In this document: positions 43,577-53,276 of the stretch, piece after piece
How positions within the stretch are numbered: position 1 is the stretch's first letter
How the letters are laid out: every line of letters begins with the position of its first letter
Source: Suilimivivens sp045586385
GTDB lineage: Bacteria; Bacillota; Clostridia; Lachnospirales; Lachnospiraceae
NCBI GenBank assembly: GCA_045586385.1
Contig: JAZNAE010000091.1
Span: 1 to 64,000, forward strand
Length of the DNA stretch: 64,000 bases
Reading direction: 5' to 3'
Position numbers and translations under genes: made by a program
The notes under the pieces: model-generated
Seen by the model: only the letters and a program-made list of their open reading frames with translations
Told to the model about the DNA's origin: nothing
The model's database searches: none

Positions 43577-43613
43577 GGATGAAAAATAGCACCAAATTTT
43601 TCATCCTCTTTTT
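43577..43613 (+). terminator. Terminator after the aminotransferase gene
   Basis: GGATGAAAAAT pairs perfectly with ATTTTTCATCC (11 bp), loop AGCACCAA, tail TCTTTTTG. Confidence 0.9.
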
Positions 43614-43639
43614 GTATATTTTTCCGTATATTGATATCG

Positions 43640-43668
43640 TTGACATTGACCGATAGATTATTTATACT
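43640..43668 (+). promoter_or_regulatory. Sigma-A promoter of nrdD-nrdG-dut
   Basis: TTGACA, 17-base spacer, TATACT, a near-consensus promoter leaving a leader of about 95 bases before nrdD. The leader contains only short inverted repeats (ATAAG/CTTAT) and no riboswitch I recognise. Confidence 0.82.
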
Positions 43669-43769
43669 TAGAGATACCACAAGATGTTGATAAGGTAGAC
43701 ATAACTTATTACTAGATTTTGTATTTTTTCCCTTGCGAGAAAAGATAGAAATATAACGGAGGAAAACTT

Positions 43770-45956
43770 ATGAGCGGTAACAAGAAGAGTAAAACAGAAG
43801 CGGTTGCATACGGAGAAATTTTTAAACCTATCCGTAATGTCAAGGTAATCAAAAAAGATGGTAGCCTGGAACTGTTTAATGTACAGAAAGTAATTGATGC
43901 GGTTGGTAAGAGTGCGTATCGTGCCCTTACCAAATTTACGGATGAGGAGAAAAAACATATCTGTCAATTTGTAGTAGATAAAGTAAATGAATTGGGACAG
44001 GACCAGATTCCCATTCCGATTATGCATAATATCGTGGAAAGCGCATTAGAAGATGTAAAACCCATTGTGGCTAAGAGTTATCGCGATTACCGTAACTATA
44101 AACAGGATTTTGTGCGTATGATGGATGATGTATATAAAAAGAGTCAGTCTATCATGTACGTCGGCGATAAAGAAAATGCCAATACTGACAGTGCATTGGT
44201 ATCAACCAAAAGAAGTCTTATTTTTAATCAGTTTAATAAAGAATTATACCAAAAGTTTTTTATGACCACCGAAGAAATTCAGGCGTGTCGTGACGGATAT
44301 ATTTATGTACACGATATGTCAGCAAGACGTGATACCATGAATTGTTGCCTGTTTAATGTATCCAATGTTTTATCGGGCGGTTTTGAGATGGGTAATATCT
44401 GGTATAATGAGCCGAAAACATTAGATGTTGCATTTGATGTTATAGGCGATATCGTACTTAGTGCGGCGAGCCAGCAGTACGGTGGTTTTACGGTTCCGGA
44501 AGTGGATAAAATTTTGGAGCCTTATGCGGAAAAGACATATCAGAAGAGCCTAAAGAAGTATGCACGTCTCGGAATTGATGCAGAAACTGCCGAAGCAGAG
44601 GCTTATGCAGATGTAAAGCGAGAATTTGAGCAGGGATTCCAGGGATGGGAATATAAATTTAATACGGTTGCTTCAAGCCGTGGAGATTATCCGTTTATTA
44701 CAGTTACGGCAGGTATCGGAACAGGACGTTTTGCCCGTCTTGCCACGATATCATTACTTAACGTTCGTAGAAGAGGACAAGGAAAGAAAGAATGTAAGAA
44801 GCCGGTACTGTTCCCTAAAATTGTGTTCTTATATGACGAAAATCTACATGGAGAAGGCAAGGAGCTGGAAGATGTATTTGAAGCAGGTGTAAAATGTTCT
44901 GCAAAGACCATGTATCCCGATTGGCTTTCCCTTACAGGTAAAGGCTATATTGCAAGCATGTACAAACAGTACGGAAAAGTAATTTCTCCTATGGGATGCA
45001 GAGCCTTCTTATCACCTTGGTACGAGAGAGGTGGTATGTATCCTGCAGATGAAAACGATTCACCCATTTTTGTTGGAAGATTTAATATTGGTGCAGTTTC
45101 GTTGCATTTACCTATGATTCTTGCAAAATCCAGACAGGAAAGCAAAGACTTCTATGAAGTTCTTGATTATTACTTGAATTTAATCCGTCAGTTGCATATT
45201 AGAACTTATGCATATCTTGGTGAAATGCGTGCATCCACGAATCCCCTTGCATATTGTGAAGGTGGATTCCTTGGCGGTAATTTAAAACTTACAGATAAGA
45301 TAAAGCCTATTTTGAAAGCAGCAACAGCAAGTTTCGGAATAACAGCATTTAATGAACTTCAGGAGCTCTATAATGGCAAATCATTAGTAGAAGACGGACA
45401 GTTTGCAATTGAAGTATTGGAACATATTAATAAAAAGATTGATGAATTCAAAAAAGAAGACGGAAATCTTTATGCGATTTACGGGACTCCCGCTGAAAGC
45501 TTATGTGGTCTTCAAGTAAAACAGTTCAGAGCAAAATACGGTATTATAGAAGGTGTATCTGACAGAGAATATGTATCAAACAGTTTCCATTGTCATGTTT
45601 CCGAAGATATTACGCCTATTGAAAAACAGAATTTGGAATACCGTTTTTGGGAACTTTCCAACGGTGGGAAGATTCAGTATGTGAAATATCCGATTGATTA
45701 TAATACAGATGCCATTAAAGTGCTTATCAGAAGAGCTATGGAAATGGGCTTTTATGAGGGGGTAAACCTTTCGCTTGCATACTGTGATGATTGTGGACAC
45801 CAGGAACTGGAAATGGATGTTTGTCCTAAATGCGGCAGTAAAAACCTTACGAAGATTGATCGTATGAACGGATATCTTTCTTATTCAAGAGTTCATGGTG
45901 ATACCAGACTTAACGAAGCGAAAATGGCAGAAATTGCGGAAAGGAAGAGTATGTAA
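43770..45956 (+). CDS. nrdD: Anaerobic ribonucleoside-triphosphate reductase (class III)
   Basis: Oxygen-sensitive glycyl-radical enzyme reducing NTPs to dNTPs, activated by NrdG. 728 residues. N-terminal ATP-cone (about 25-115, with VIKKDGSLELFNVQKVIDAV), the ten-stranded barrel with C-C-L-F-N-V active-site segment (MNCCLFNVSNVLSGG), a C-terminal zinc site (YCDDCG and CPKCGS) and the glycyl-radical loop R-M-N-G-Y-L (Gly701). nrdG starts four bases after its last base. GGAGG precedes the ATG. Evidence of anaerobic metabolism. Confidence 0.97.
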   Translation: MSGNKKSKTEAVAYGEIFKPIRNVKVIKKDGSLELFNVQKVIDAVGKSAYRALTKFTDEEKKHICQFVVDKVNELGQDQIPIPIMHNIVESALEDVKPIVAKSYRDYRNYKQDFVRMMDDVYKKSQSIMYVGDKENANTDSALVSTKRSLIFNQFNKELYQKFFMTTEEIQACRDGYIYVHDMSARRDTMNCCLFNVSNVLSGGFEMGNIWYNEPKTLDVAFDVIGDIVLSAASQQYGGFTVPEVDKILEPYAEKTYQKSLKKYARLGIDAETAEAEAYADVKREFEQGFQGWEYKFNTVASSRGDYPFITVTAGIGTGRFARLATISLLNVRRRGQGKKECKKPVLFPKIVFLYDENLHGEGKELEDVFEAGVKCSAKTMYPDWLSLTGKGYIASMYKQYGKVISPMGCRAFLSPWYERGGMYPADENDSPIFVGRFNIGAVSLHLPMILAKSRQESKDFYEVLDYYLNLIRQLHIRTYAYLGEMRASTNPLAYCEGGFLGGNLKLTDKIKPILKAATASFGITAFNELQELYNGKSLVEDGQFAIEVLEHINKKIDEFKKEDGNLYAIYGTPAESLCGLQVKQFRAKYGIIEGVSDREYVSNSFHCHVSEDITPIEKQNLEYRFWELSNGGKIQYVKYPIDYNTDAIKVLIRRAMEMGFYEGVNLSLAYCDDCGHQELEMDVCPKCGSKNLTKIDRMNGYLSYSRVHGDTRLNEAKMAEIAERKSM

Positions 45957-45959
45957 GGC

Positions 45960-46469
45960 ATGAGGTACCATAATATAACTAAAGACGATATGTTAAATGG
46001 TGACGGACTGCGTGTTGTTCTATGGGTTGCAGGATGTACACACTGTTGTAAAGAATGTCAGAATCCAATTACATGGGACCCCAATGGCGGCCTTCCGTTT
46101 GATGAGGCGGCTAAGCAGGAAATTTTCGAACAACTTGACAAACCGTATATTTCAGGAATTACTTTTTCCGGCGGCGATCCTCTTCATTCTGCAAACCGGT
46201 TGGAAGTAAGAAATTTGATGGCAGAGATTAAAGAGAAATACCCGTCTAAGACCATTTGGATGTATACCGGTGATTCATGGGAGAATATTATGCATTATGC
46301 GATTATGCAATACGTTGATGTCCTTGTAGATGGTGAATTTCAGGTGGATAAAAAGGATGTAAAACTTCTTTGGAAAGGAAGCAGCAATCAGAGAGTCATT
46401 GATGTACAGAAAAGTTTAGCACAGACAGATCCGCTGATTCCCGCATTACATTGCGGAGATTACGCATAG
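45960..46469 (+). CDS. nrdG: Anaerobic ribonucleotide reductase activating protein
   Basis: Radical-SAM enzyme that installs the glycyl radical in NrdD. 169 residues; the 4Fe-4S site is CxxxCxxC in AGCTHCCKECQNP (about residues 25-37), followed by ITFSGGDPL and DVLVDGEF. Typical length. A 15-base gap to the dUTPase gene, so nrdD-nrdG-dut act as a dNTP supply unit. Confidence 0.97.
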   Translation: MRYHNITKDDMLNGDGLRVVLWVAGCTHCCKECQNPITWDPNGGLPFDEAAKQEIFEQLDKPYISGITFSGGDPLHSANRLEVRNLMAEIKEKYPSKTIWMYTGDSWENIMHYAIMQYVDVLVDGEFQVDKKDVKLLWKGSSNQRVIDVQKSLAQTDPLIPALHCGDYA

Positions 46470-46484
46470 AAAGGCATAAATTTT

Positions 46485-46919
46485 ATGGAAACAATCAGAA
46501 TTAAATATTTTACTGACAAAGTTGACAAATTAACTTACATAGACGGCAAATCCGATTGGATTGATCTTCGTGCAGCAGAGAGCGTTGATTTAAAACAGGG
46601 AGAGTTTAAATTAATTCCGCTCGGAGTGGCAATGCAGCTTCCTAAAGGGTATGAAGCACATATAGTTCCCAGAAGTTCCACATTTAAGAATTTTGGGATT
46701 ATTCAAACAAATCATCAGGGAGTTGTGGATTGTTCTTATTGCGGAGACAATGACCAGTGGTTTATGCCTGTATACGCGGTAAGAGATACCCATATTGAAT
46801 GTAATGACAGAATTTGTCAGTTCCGTATTATGGAAAACCAGCCAAAGATCCAATTTGATGAAGTGACAGTTCTTGAAGGAACGGACAGGGGCGGCTTCGG
46901 AAGTACCGGCAAACAATAA
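46485..46919 (+). CDS. dut: dUTP diphosphatase
   Basis: Hydrolyses dUTP to dUMP, keeping uracil out of DNA and feeding thymidylate synthesis. 144 residues, trimeric dUTPase: motifs PRSSTFKNFG, HQGVVDCSYCGDNDQ, RICQFRI and the C-terminal P-loop-like RGGFGSTGKQ. Motif 3 usually reads GVIDxDYxG; here GVVDCSYCG, a mild variant. Follows nrdG, as expected for a nucleotide-supply operon. Confidence 0.92.
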   Translation: METIRIKYFTDKVDKLTYIDGKSDWIDLRAAESVDLKQGEFKLIPLGVAMQLPKGYEAHIVPRSSTFKNFGIIQTNHQGVVDCSYCGDNDQWFMPVYAVRDTHIECNDRICQFRIMENQPKIQFDEVTVLEGTDRGGFGSTGKQ

Positions 46920-46922
46920 TGA

Positions 46923-46953
46923 TGTATAAAATAACTTCTTTTGCCACATAATG
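46923..46953 (+). promoter_or_regulatory. Possible sigma-G/sigma-F (forespore) promoter of the germination gene
   Basis: TGTATA, 18-base spacer, CATAATG, close to the Bacillus sigma-G consensus (TGnATA, CATAnTA). An inverted repeat CACATAAT/ATTATGTG (46945-46972) overlaps the -10. Predicted from pattern and from the gene's probable role. Confidence 0.42.
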
Positions 46954-46990
46954 GTATCGAAAGTATTATGTGAGCAGAAGGAGTTTTTTT

Positions 46991-48439
46991 ATGGATATTA
47001 ACGGTATCAAAACTGACGGAAGATATACTGATATCATGTGTGCATCTTTGGAAGAAAATATGCAGTATTTAAATCAAAGACTTGCGGTAGATAAAAATTT
47101 TGATTTGGTATATCGCGTTATTAAAGTGGGCGGAAGAAATGCATGTATTTATTTTATAGATGGCTTTTGCAAAGATGAATTAATGCAGAAGATGCTACAG
47201 TATTTTATGAGTCTTACAGAGCAGGAATTACCCGAAAATGCGCATGAAATGTCAAAGAAATGTATGCCCTATGTGGAAGTGGATTTGCAAGATAACTGGG
47301 AACAAATCGTATATTTTATTATGTCCGGTGTGTTTGCACTTTTTATTGACGGATATGACAGATGTCTGTTAATTGATTCAAGGACATATCCTGCCAGAAG
47401 CGTAACAGAACCGGAGAAAGATAAGGCCCTCAGAGGATCAAAGGATGGATTTGTGGAGACTGTTGTGTTTAACACGGCACTTATACGAAGAAGAATCAGA
47501 AGTACGCACCTTAGGATGGAAATGTTTCACGCAGGGAATAGTTCGCAGACAGATATTGTTCTTTGCTATATGGATAATAGAGTTGATCATGAATACTTAG
47601 AAAAAATTAAACAACGAATAAAGAATATTCAAGTAGATGCCCTTACCATGAACCAGGAGAGTCTGGCAGAGTGTTTGTATAAAAAGAAGTGGTATAATCC
47701 GTTTCCCAAGTTTAAATTTACGGAAAGGCCTGATACAGCGGCAGCGCAGGTACTTGAAGGGGATGTTGTGATATTGGTTGATAATTCACCTTCTGCAATG
47801 ATTACACCAACTTCCATATTTGATATCATTGAGGAGGCGGACGATTACTATTTTCCTCCTATTACAGGTACCTATTTACGCCTGTCCAGAATGTTAATTG
47901 CGATTATGACATATTTTCTTACGCCGACATTTTTGCTCCTCATGCAAAATCCGCAGTGGATACCGCCGGGATTTGAGTTTATTGCTATAAAGGAGCCTTC
48001 TAATGTACCCATTATATGGCAGTTTTTGTTATTGGAGCTAGCGATAGACGGGCTACGGCTTGCAGCTGTAAATACACCTAATATGCTTAGTACACCGCTT
48101 AGTATCATGGCGGCACTTGTACTTGGAGAATTCTCGGTAAACAGTGGATGGTTCAATTCAGAAGTTATGCTATACATGGCATTTGTAGCACTTGCCAGCT
48201 ATACACAAGCAAATTATGAACTTGGTTATGCAATTAAATTTATGAGGATTTTAAATTTGGTTTTAACAGCAATCTTTGGTGTATACGGATATATTGCAGC
48301 ATTAATTATTTTAGTTGTATCAATACTTTCCAATAAGACAGTATCCGGAAAAAGTTATGTATATCCTTTGTTTCCCCTAAATGCAAGTCAGCTGTCAAAA
48401 CGATTTTTCAGGCATAGGCTGCCGGGAGCAAGAGAGTAG
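46991..48439 (+). CDS. GerA/SpoVAF-family spore germination protein
   Basis: 482 residues, membrane protein of the spore inner membrane family. Large N-terminal soluble domain (about 1-300) with the VSEPEKD-like VTEPEKDKALRGSKDGFVE and FNTALIRRRIR segments typical of GerAA/SpoVAF, and DLVEGDVVILVDNSPSA-type motif (LEGDVVILVDNSPSAMI), then about five transmembrane segments in the last 180 residues. The start ATG 46991 is set by GAAGGAG seven bases upstream. No gerB/gerC partners and no spoVA genes follow, so it is an orphan A-subunit. Closest in feel to SpoVAF; the exact member is uncertain. Confidence 0.88.
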   Translation: MDINGIKTDGRYTDIMCASLEENMQYLNQRLAVDKNFDLVYRVIKVGGRNACIYFIDGFCKDELMQKMLQYFMSLTEQELPENAHEMSKKCMPYVEVDLQDNWEQIVYFIMSGVFALFIDGYDRCLLIDSRTYPARSVTEPEKDKALRGSKDGFVETVVFNTALIRRRIRSTHLRMEMFHAGNSSQTDIVLCYMDNRVDHEYLEKIKQRIKNIQVDALTMNQESLAECLYKKKWYNPFPKFKFTERPDTAAAQVLEGDVVILVDNSPSAMITPTSIFDIIEEADDYYFPPITGTYLRLSRMLIAIMTYFLTPTFLLLMQNPQWIPPGFEFIAIKEPSNVPIIWQFLLLELAIDGLRLAAVNTPNMLSTPLSIMAALVLGEFSVNSGWFNSEVMLYMAFVALASYTQANYELGYAIKFMRILNLVLTAIFGVYGYIAALIILVVSILSNKTVSGKSYVYPLFPLNASQLSKRFFRHRLPGARE

Positions 48440-48473
48440 TAAACATTTTTTTGAATATAAATATAAAAATGTT

Positions 48474-48502
48474 TTGACATAGTATTGAAAACGAGATAAA
48501 AT
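48474..48502 (+). promoter_or_regulatory. Sigma-A promoter of degV
   Basis: TTGACA, 17-base spacer, TAAAAT. Upstream, AAACATTTTT/AAAAATGTTT (48441-48474) forms an AT-rich hairpin whose 3' arm reaches the -35 box and may act as a weak terminator for the germination gene. Confidence 0.75.
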
Positions 48503-48538
48503 TGTATGGAATACTAAAACAAATGGAGAAACAAAAAG

Positions 48539-49396
48539 ATGAAAAAAATAATTCTGATGGCTGAAACCGGTTCGGACATTAGTCCTGAACTTGCAAAGAA
48601 ATATGGTATTGAAATAGTTCCCATGCATGTATCCTTTGATACGGAAACATTAGATGATGCAACATTTCCTGTGCAAAAAATAGTAGATTTTTATAAAGAA
48701 ACAGGAAAACTGCCTAAAACGAGCGGAAGTACGCCGGAGGATTTTATGAATAAATTTGATGAGGTTCATGAAAAAAATCCGGATTCACAAATTCTATATT
48801 TGGCATATTCTGCAGTGACAACATGTTCCTATCAAAGTGCAAATATAGCGTCTGAAGGCCGTGATTATATTACCGCAATCGATACAAAACAGGTTTCGAT
48901 AGGACAAGCTAATATTGTTTGTAAAATGGCGGAAATTTTAAGTGAAAATCCTGATATGGATATAGAGGATGCAGTGCAGACCGTAAATGAACTGATTGAA
49001 CGTGCCAATATGTGTTTTACGCCGGCTAATTTAGAATTTCTTCGTGCCGGCGGACGCGTAAGCAACGTTGCATATCTCGGAGCAAGTATACTCGGACTTC
49101 ATCCATGTATCGAAATCTTAGACGGTAAATTGGTGGCGACTAAAAAATACCGTGGTAAAATGAAAAAGGTCGCTTCACAACTAATAAAAGAGTACGCGGA
49201 AAAATATAAACTTGACCGCAATGAAAAATTATGGATTGTATGTACGGTTGGTTTGCCCGATGAAGTAAAAGAAATAGTAAGTCAAACAGCAAAAGAATGT
49301 GGATTTGAAAAATTAGAATGGATTCAAGCTGCCGGTGTAATAACAACACACGGAGGTCCTTCTGCCTTTGGTATAGCAGGTTTTTCTGTAAAATAA
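48539..49396 (+). CDS. DegV family fatty-acid-binding protein
   Basis: 285-residue DegV protein; family members bind fatty acids, and in staphylococci (FakB) present them to the FakA kinase. N-terminal alpha/beta domain with ETGSDIS, KTSGSTPEDF and the lipid-cavity segment; C-terminal domain with LRAGGRVS and THGGPSAFGIAGFSV. Monocistronic between its promoter and a bidirectional terminator. The window contains no FakA. Confidence 0.93.
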   Translation: MKKIILMAETGSDISPELAKKYGIEIVPMHVSFDTETLDDATFPVQKIVDFYKETGKLPKTSGSTPEDFMNKFDEVHEKNPDSQILYLAYSAVTTCSYQSANIASEGRDYITAIDTKQVSIGQANIVCKMAEILSENPDMDIEDAVQTVNELIERANMCFTPANLEFLRAGGRVSNVAYLGASILGLHPCIEILDGKLVATKKYRGKMKKVASQLIKEYAEKYKLDRNEKLWIVCTVGLPDEVKEIVSQTAKECGFEKLEWIQAAGVITTHGGPSAFGIAGFSVK

Positions 49397-49414
49397 AAAT
49401 TCTTTAAGAAACAG

Positions 49415-49453
49415 AAAAGCAGTTACACAAATTAAGTGTGACTGCTTTTTTCT
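49415..49453. terminator. Bidirectional terminator between degV and potD
   Basis: AAAAGCAGTTACAC pairs with GTGTGACTGCTTTT (one wobble), T-tract on one side and A-run on the other; convergent genes flank it. Confidence 0.9.
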
Positions 49454-49458
49454 ATCAT

Positions 49459-50517
49459 TTATTCGGATTTAACTTCTTTCCATAAACTGTTATAAAGTTC
49501 GTCGCCCTCACTTCCGAGATAGTGGAAAGTTTCAAGATTACTGTACTGAGTTAAATCGGGAAATGCGATAGGAGAATTTTTAATGTCTTCATCTTCGATT
49601 AATTCCCGTGCTGCATCATTAGGTGTAGAATATGTAATATAATCAAAGTTCATTAAAGCAATGTCTTCTCTACACATAAAGTTTATAAAGATTTCAGCAT
49701 TTTCTTTGTTGGGAGCATTCTTGGGAATTACCCAGGAATCAATCCATACATTGGTACCTTCTTTCGGAATCACATATTCCAAATCAGGATTTTCACGCTG
49801 TGTGTAAATGGCTTCGCCGGAATAGATAACACCGATTGCAGCTTCATTGCCAATCATTTTATCTCTAACCTGGTCGACAACATATGCTTGTACAAGAGGT
49901 TTTTGATCGATTAACGCTTTTTTTGCGACTTCCAGTTCTGATTCATCCAAGGTGTTCATGGAGTAACCATTTAATTTAAGAGGAACCATAAAAGCATCTC
50001 TTACAGAATCCTGCATTAAAATATTATCGGCATATTTTTCATCCCAAAGAACAGACCAGCTGTCAATCGGTTCATCAACCATTGTTTTGTTATAAAGAAT
50101 ACCAACGGTGCCAAAGCAGTAAGGAACAGAATATTTATTTTCCGGATCAAATTCTTTGGAACTGTCAAAATACTGTTGTCCGATATTTTTGACGTTGGGA
50201 ATGTTATCAAAATTAATTTCAGCAAGTAAATCATTGTCAATCATTTTCTGAATCATATAATCGGAAGGACAGATAACATCATAAGCTGTAGCACCTGCCT
50301 CTACCTTGGGATACATAATTTCATTCGTTTCATATTCATCGTATACAACCTTGATACCGGTTTCTTCCTCAAACATGGTAAGAACTTCAGGGTCGATGTA
50401 TTCACCCCAGTTGTAAACAATAACTTCGCCTTTTTCATTTGCACTGTTGCCGCATCCGGCAAGAGATAGTGACAGTACAGCGGTGAGTGTAAGTAAAATA
50501 CTCATAAATTTTTTCAT
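49459..50517 (-). CDS. potD: Spermidine/putrescine ABC transporter substrate-binding lipoprotein
   Basis: Extracellular polyamine-binding component. 352 residues with signal peptide and lipobox SLAGC (Cys22), then the periplasmic-binding-protein-fold body starting EVIVYNWGEYIDPEVL, with DVICPSDYMIQKM, typical of PotD/PotF. Start: ATG at 50517 (minus strand) after GGGAG; a TTG at 50535 gives only a longer frame. Last gene of the operon, separated from potC by 44 bases. The substrate is inferred from family and gene order. Confidence 0.93.
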   Translation of the reverse strand: MKKFMSILLTLTAVLSLSLAGCGNSANEKGEVIVYNWGEYIDPEVLTMFEEETGIKVVYDEYETNEIMYPKVEAGATAYDVICPSDYMIQKMIDNDLLAEINFDNIPNVKNIGQQYFDSSKEFDPENKYSVPYCFGTVGILYNKTMVDEPIDSWSVLWDEKYADNILMQDSVRDAFMVPLKLNGYSMNTLDESELEVAKKALIDQKPLVQAYVVDQVRDKMIGNEAAIGVIYSGEAIYTQRENPDLEYVIPKEGTNVWIDSWVIPKNAPNKENAEIFINFMCREDIALMNFDYITYSTPNDAARELIEDEDIKNSPIAFPDLTQYSNLETFHYLGSEGDELYNSLWKEVKSE

Positions 50518-50561
50518 ATTCAGAACTCCCTTCAAAATAAATAATTTATATAAAGAGAAGC

Positions 50562-51359
50562 CTAATGCTTCTCGGATTTTAAGTGTTTTGCCGATTTTTC
50601 ATCAGGGTTTTTATTGACCAGAAGTAATAAAATCAGAACAGTGACAAAAATCAATGTAGATAATGCATACATTTCAGGTTTGATTCCTTTTTTTACTTCT
50701 GTATAAATTTTTGTTGATAAAGTATCTACGCCGGCTCCCTTGGTAAAGTGAGTAATAATAAAATCATCCAGTGACATGGTAAATGCCATTAAAAATCCGG
50801 AAAGGACACCCGGAAGAATGTCAGGAAATACTACTTTAAAAAAGCCGTATATCGGTCCCGCACCAAGATCCAGTGCCGCTTCATACGTGTGTGGATTCAA
50901 CTGTTTCATTCGTGGCATGACACTTAATATTACATAGGGGATACAGAATGTAATATGGGAGAGGAGTATGGTTCCCATTCCGAACCGTAATCCCATACTA
51001 ATAAATAAAAGCATCAGGGAAATACCGGTCACAATATCTGCATTCAACATAGGAATATTAGTAATTCCGATTACCATAGCTCTTGTACGTTTTTTTAAAT
51101 TCATAATCGAGATGCAGGCAATAGTACCGATAATGGTCGCTGTAACAGAAGCGATGAACGCAATCAGTAATGTGTTAAAAAGAGCCTGCATGATGGCATC
51201 GTTTTTAAAAAGTTCAACGTACCATTTAACGGTAAAGCCTCCCCATTTTGCTCTGGTTCTGCTGGCATTAAATGAAAGTACAATTAAGGTTGCGATAGGT
51301 GCATACAAGAAGATAAAAATAAGGGAAATATATATTTTTTTAGCTGCATTCTTTATCAT
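50562..51359 (-). CDS. potC: Polyamine ABC transporter permease PotC
   Basis: 265-residue permease with six predicted transmembrane segments. The EAA loop, EAALDLGAGPIYGFFKVVFP, contacts the ATPase. It starts inside the end of potB (four-base ATGA overlap), indicating coupling. The C-terminus is lysine-rich. Confidence 0.94.
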   Translation of the reverse strand: MIKNAAKKIYISLIFIFLYAPIATLIVLSFNASRTRAKWGGFTVKWYVELFKNDAIMQALFNTLLIAFIASVTATIIGTIACISIMNLKKRTRAMVIGITNIPMLNADIVTGISLMLLFISMGLRFGMGTILLSHITFCIPYVILSVMPRMKQLNPHTYEAALDLGAGPIYGFFKVVFPDILPGVLSGFLMAFTMSLDDFIITHFTKGAGVDTLSTKIYTEVKKGIKPEMYALSTLIFVTVLILLLLVNKNPDEKSAKHLKSEKH

Positions 51360-52171
51360 AATACAGAACCCTCCCCATCTTTATCAAATATGGTAGAAAT
51401 AACCATGTTTATAATAATAAATATCATAAGGACAATGGAAAGACCGCTTCCCAAATGCCAGTTACTTGCCTGTGTAAATTCTTCTTCCACAACATTACCG
51501 ATTAAGAGAATTTTGCTGCCACCGAGTAATTTGCTGATGACGAAGGTAGTAAGAGCAGGAATAAATACCATGGTTATACCGCTGATAATACCGGGAACAG
51601 TTAAGGGAAGTGTAATTTTTGTAAAAACCTGAATTCCGTTTGCACCTAAATCCTTGGCCGCATTAATTACATTGCCGTCAATTTTTGAAAGTGAATTATA
51701 AATCGGCAAAACCATAAAAGGTAAAAAATTATAAACCATACCAAGCACAATGGCATAAGGGGTATTAATAATGTTCCATGTCGGCAAATGTAAGAAAGTA
51801 AGAACATTATTAATGACACCGGTTTTTTCAAGCAGTGTCTGCCATGCAAGAGTACGAAGTAAAAAGTTCATCCACATGGGAAGAATAAAAATAAGTACAA
51901 TAAAACTGTGCTGGTTAATATTCAAACTACATAATATCATGGCGAGAGGATATGCCAGCAATAGGCAGATAATGGTTGCAATCAGCGAAAGCAATAAAGC
52001 AAGAAAAAGTGCTTTGGAATGCTCCGGTGATGTAATTGCCGATATGTTTTCAAATGTAAAAGCACCGCTTTTGTCAGTCAAACCATAGTAAAATACCATT
52101 CCGAGAGGAACAAGTATAAACATGACCGACCAAATGAAATAAGGAGTGCCAAGCAGTTTTTTCTTATTCAT
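51356..52171 (-). CDS. potB: Polyamine ABC transporter permease PotB
   Basis: 271-residue permease, six predicted transmembrane segments, EAA-like loop NAAKDLGANGIQVFTKITLP. Overlaps potA by eight bases and potC by four. With PotC forms the membrane channel. Confidence 0.94.
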   Translation of the reverse strand: MNKKKLLGTPYFIWSVMFILVPLGMVFYYGLTDKSGAFTFENISAITSPEHSKALFLALLLSLIATIICLLLAYPLAMILCSLNINQHSFIVLIFILPMWMNFLLRTLAWQTLLEKTGVINNVLTFLHLPTWNIINTPYAIVLGMVYNFLPFMVLPIYNSLSKIDGNVINAAKDLGANGIQVFTKITLPLTVPGIISGITMVFIPALTTFVISKLLGGSKILLIGNVVEEEFTQASNWHLGSGLSIVLMIFIIINMVISTIFDKDGEGSVL

Positions 52172-53237
52172 CGATTTTTACGGCCTCCTCATCCTCAGAA
52201 GCAGGTTTGTTCATTATTTGAATATTAAAAGGATCCACATCGATACCGACTTCGGTACCTACAGGGAACATACCGGTAGAATGTACAAGCCATTCATAAC
52301 CGTTTGCGGTAACTTCCATTTCATAATGTACGCCTTTAAAGATAAGATGGGTTACAACCCCTTTAATTCTTCCGTTAGCGGGAGAAGAGAGAACAACATC
52401 CTCCGGACGGATTACTACGTCAACCGGTTTATTGCAACCAAAGCCGGTGTCTACACAAGGGAATTTCATTCCTAATATTTCCACCAGTTTGTCCTCTATC
52501 ATGGTAGCATTTATAATATTACTGTCACCGATAAAGTCCGCGACAAAAGCATTTTCCGGTTCATTGTAGATGCGTTCAGGGGTACCGATTTGCTGAATAT
52601 AACCCTGATTCATAACTACAATGGTATCGGACATGGTAAGCGCTTCTTCCTGATCGTGTGTAACATAAATAAAAGTAATGCCCAGTTCATTTTTTAAACG
52701 AATCAGTTCATATTGCATATCCTGACGAAGTTTTAAATCAAGAGCGCCTAACGGTTCATCAAGAAGAAGGACCTTGGGTTCATTTACAATAGCTCTTGCG
52801 ATAGCAATACGTTGCTGTTGACCGCCGCTTAAAGAGTCCGGTCTTCTGTTTTCAAAACCATCTAAGTTAACTAATTTTAACGCGTATTTAATTTTGTCAT
52901 CAATATAGGACTTGCTTTTATTTTTTATTTTCAAACCAAATGCAATATTTTCGGCAATAGTCATATGCGTAAAAAGTGCATATTTTTGGAATACGGTATT
53001 TAACTGTCTTTTGTTGGGAGGCAGCTTGGTGATATCAATATCATCGAAAATCACTCTGCCTGTATCAGGTGTTTCAAATCCACCCAAAATACGGAGAGTA
53101 GTAGTTTTTCCGCAACCGCTGGGACCGAGAAGTGTCAGGAATTCGTTTTCCCGGATATAAAGATTTAATTCGTCTAAAACCATTTGACCGTCAAAAGATT
53201 TGCTGATGTTTTGTAAATCAATTAATTTCTTGTTCAT
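52164..53237 (-). CDS. potA: Polyamine ABC transporter ATP-binding protein PotA
   Basis: 357 residues: ABC ATPase with Walker A GPSGCGKTTTL, Q-loop VFQKYALF, signature LSGGQQQRIA, Walker B VLLLDEPLGALD and switch His in THDQEEA, then a C-terminal TOBE regulatory domain (about 240-357). First transporter gene, 39 bases after the regulator, with a GGAGG site. Energises uptake. Confidence 0.97.
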   Translation of the reverse strand: MNKKLIDLQNISKSFDGQMVLDELNLYIRENEFLTLLGPSGCGKTTTLRILGGFETPDTGRVIFDDIDITKLPPNKRQLNTVFQKYALFTHMTIAENIAFGLKIKNKSKSYIDDKIKYALKLVNLDGFENRRPDSLSGGQQQRIAIARAIVNEPKVLLLDEPLGALDLKLRQDMQYELIRLKNELGITFIYVTHDQEEALTMSDTIVVMNQGYIQQIGTPERIYNEPENAFVADFIGDSNIINATMIEDKLVEILGMKFPCVDTGFGCNKPVDVVIRPEDVVLSSPANGRIKGVVTHLIFKGVHYEMEVTANGYEWLVHSTGMFPVGTEVGIDVDPFNIQIMNKPASEDEEAVKIDE

Positions 53238-53276
53238 GGAAAACCTCCTGTATTTTGATGGGTTATCAAAAAGTAA

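Noticed and set aside
43669..43769. NrdR boxes upstream of nrdD
   Set aside because: ACAAGATGTTG resembles only the core of a box, and no second box is at the right helical spacing; not supported.
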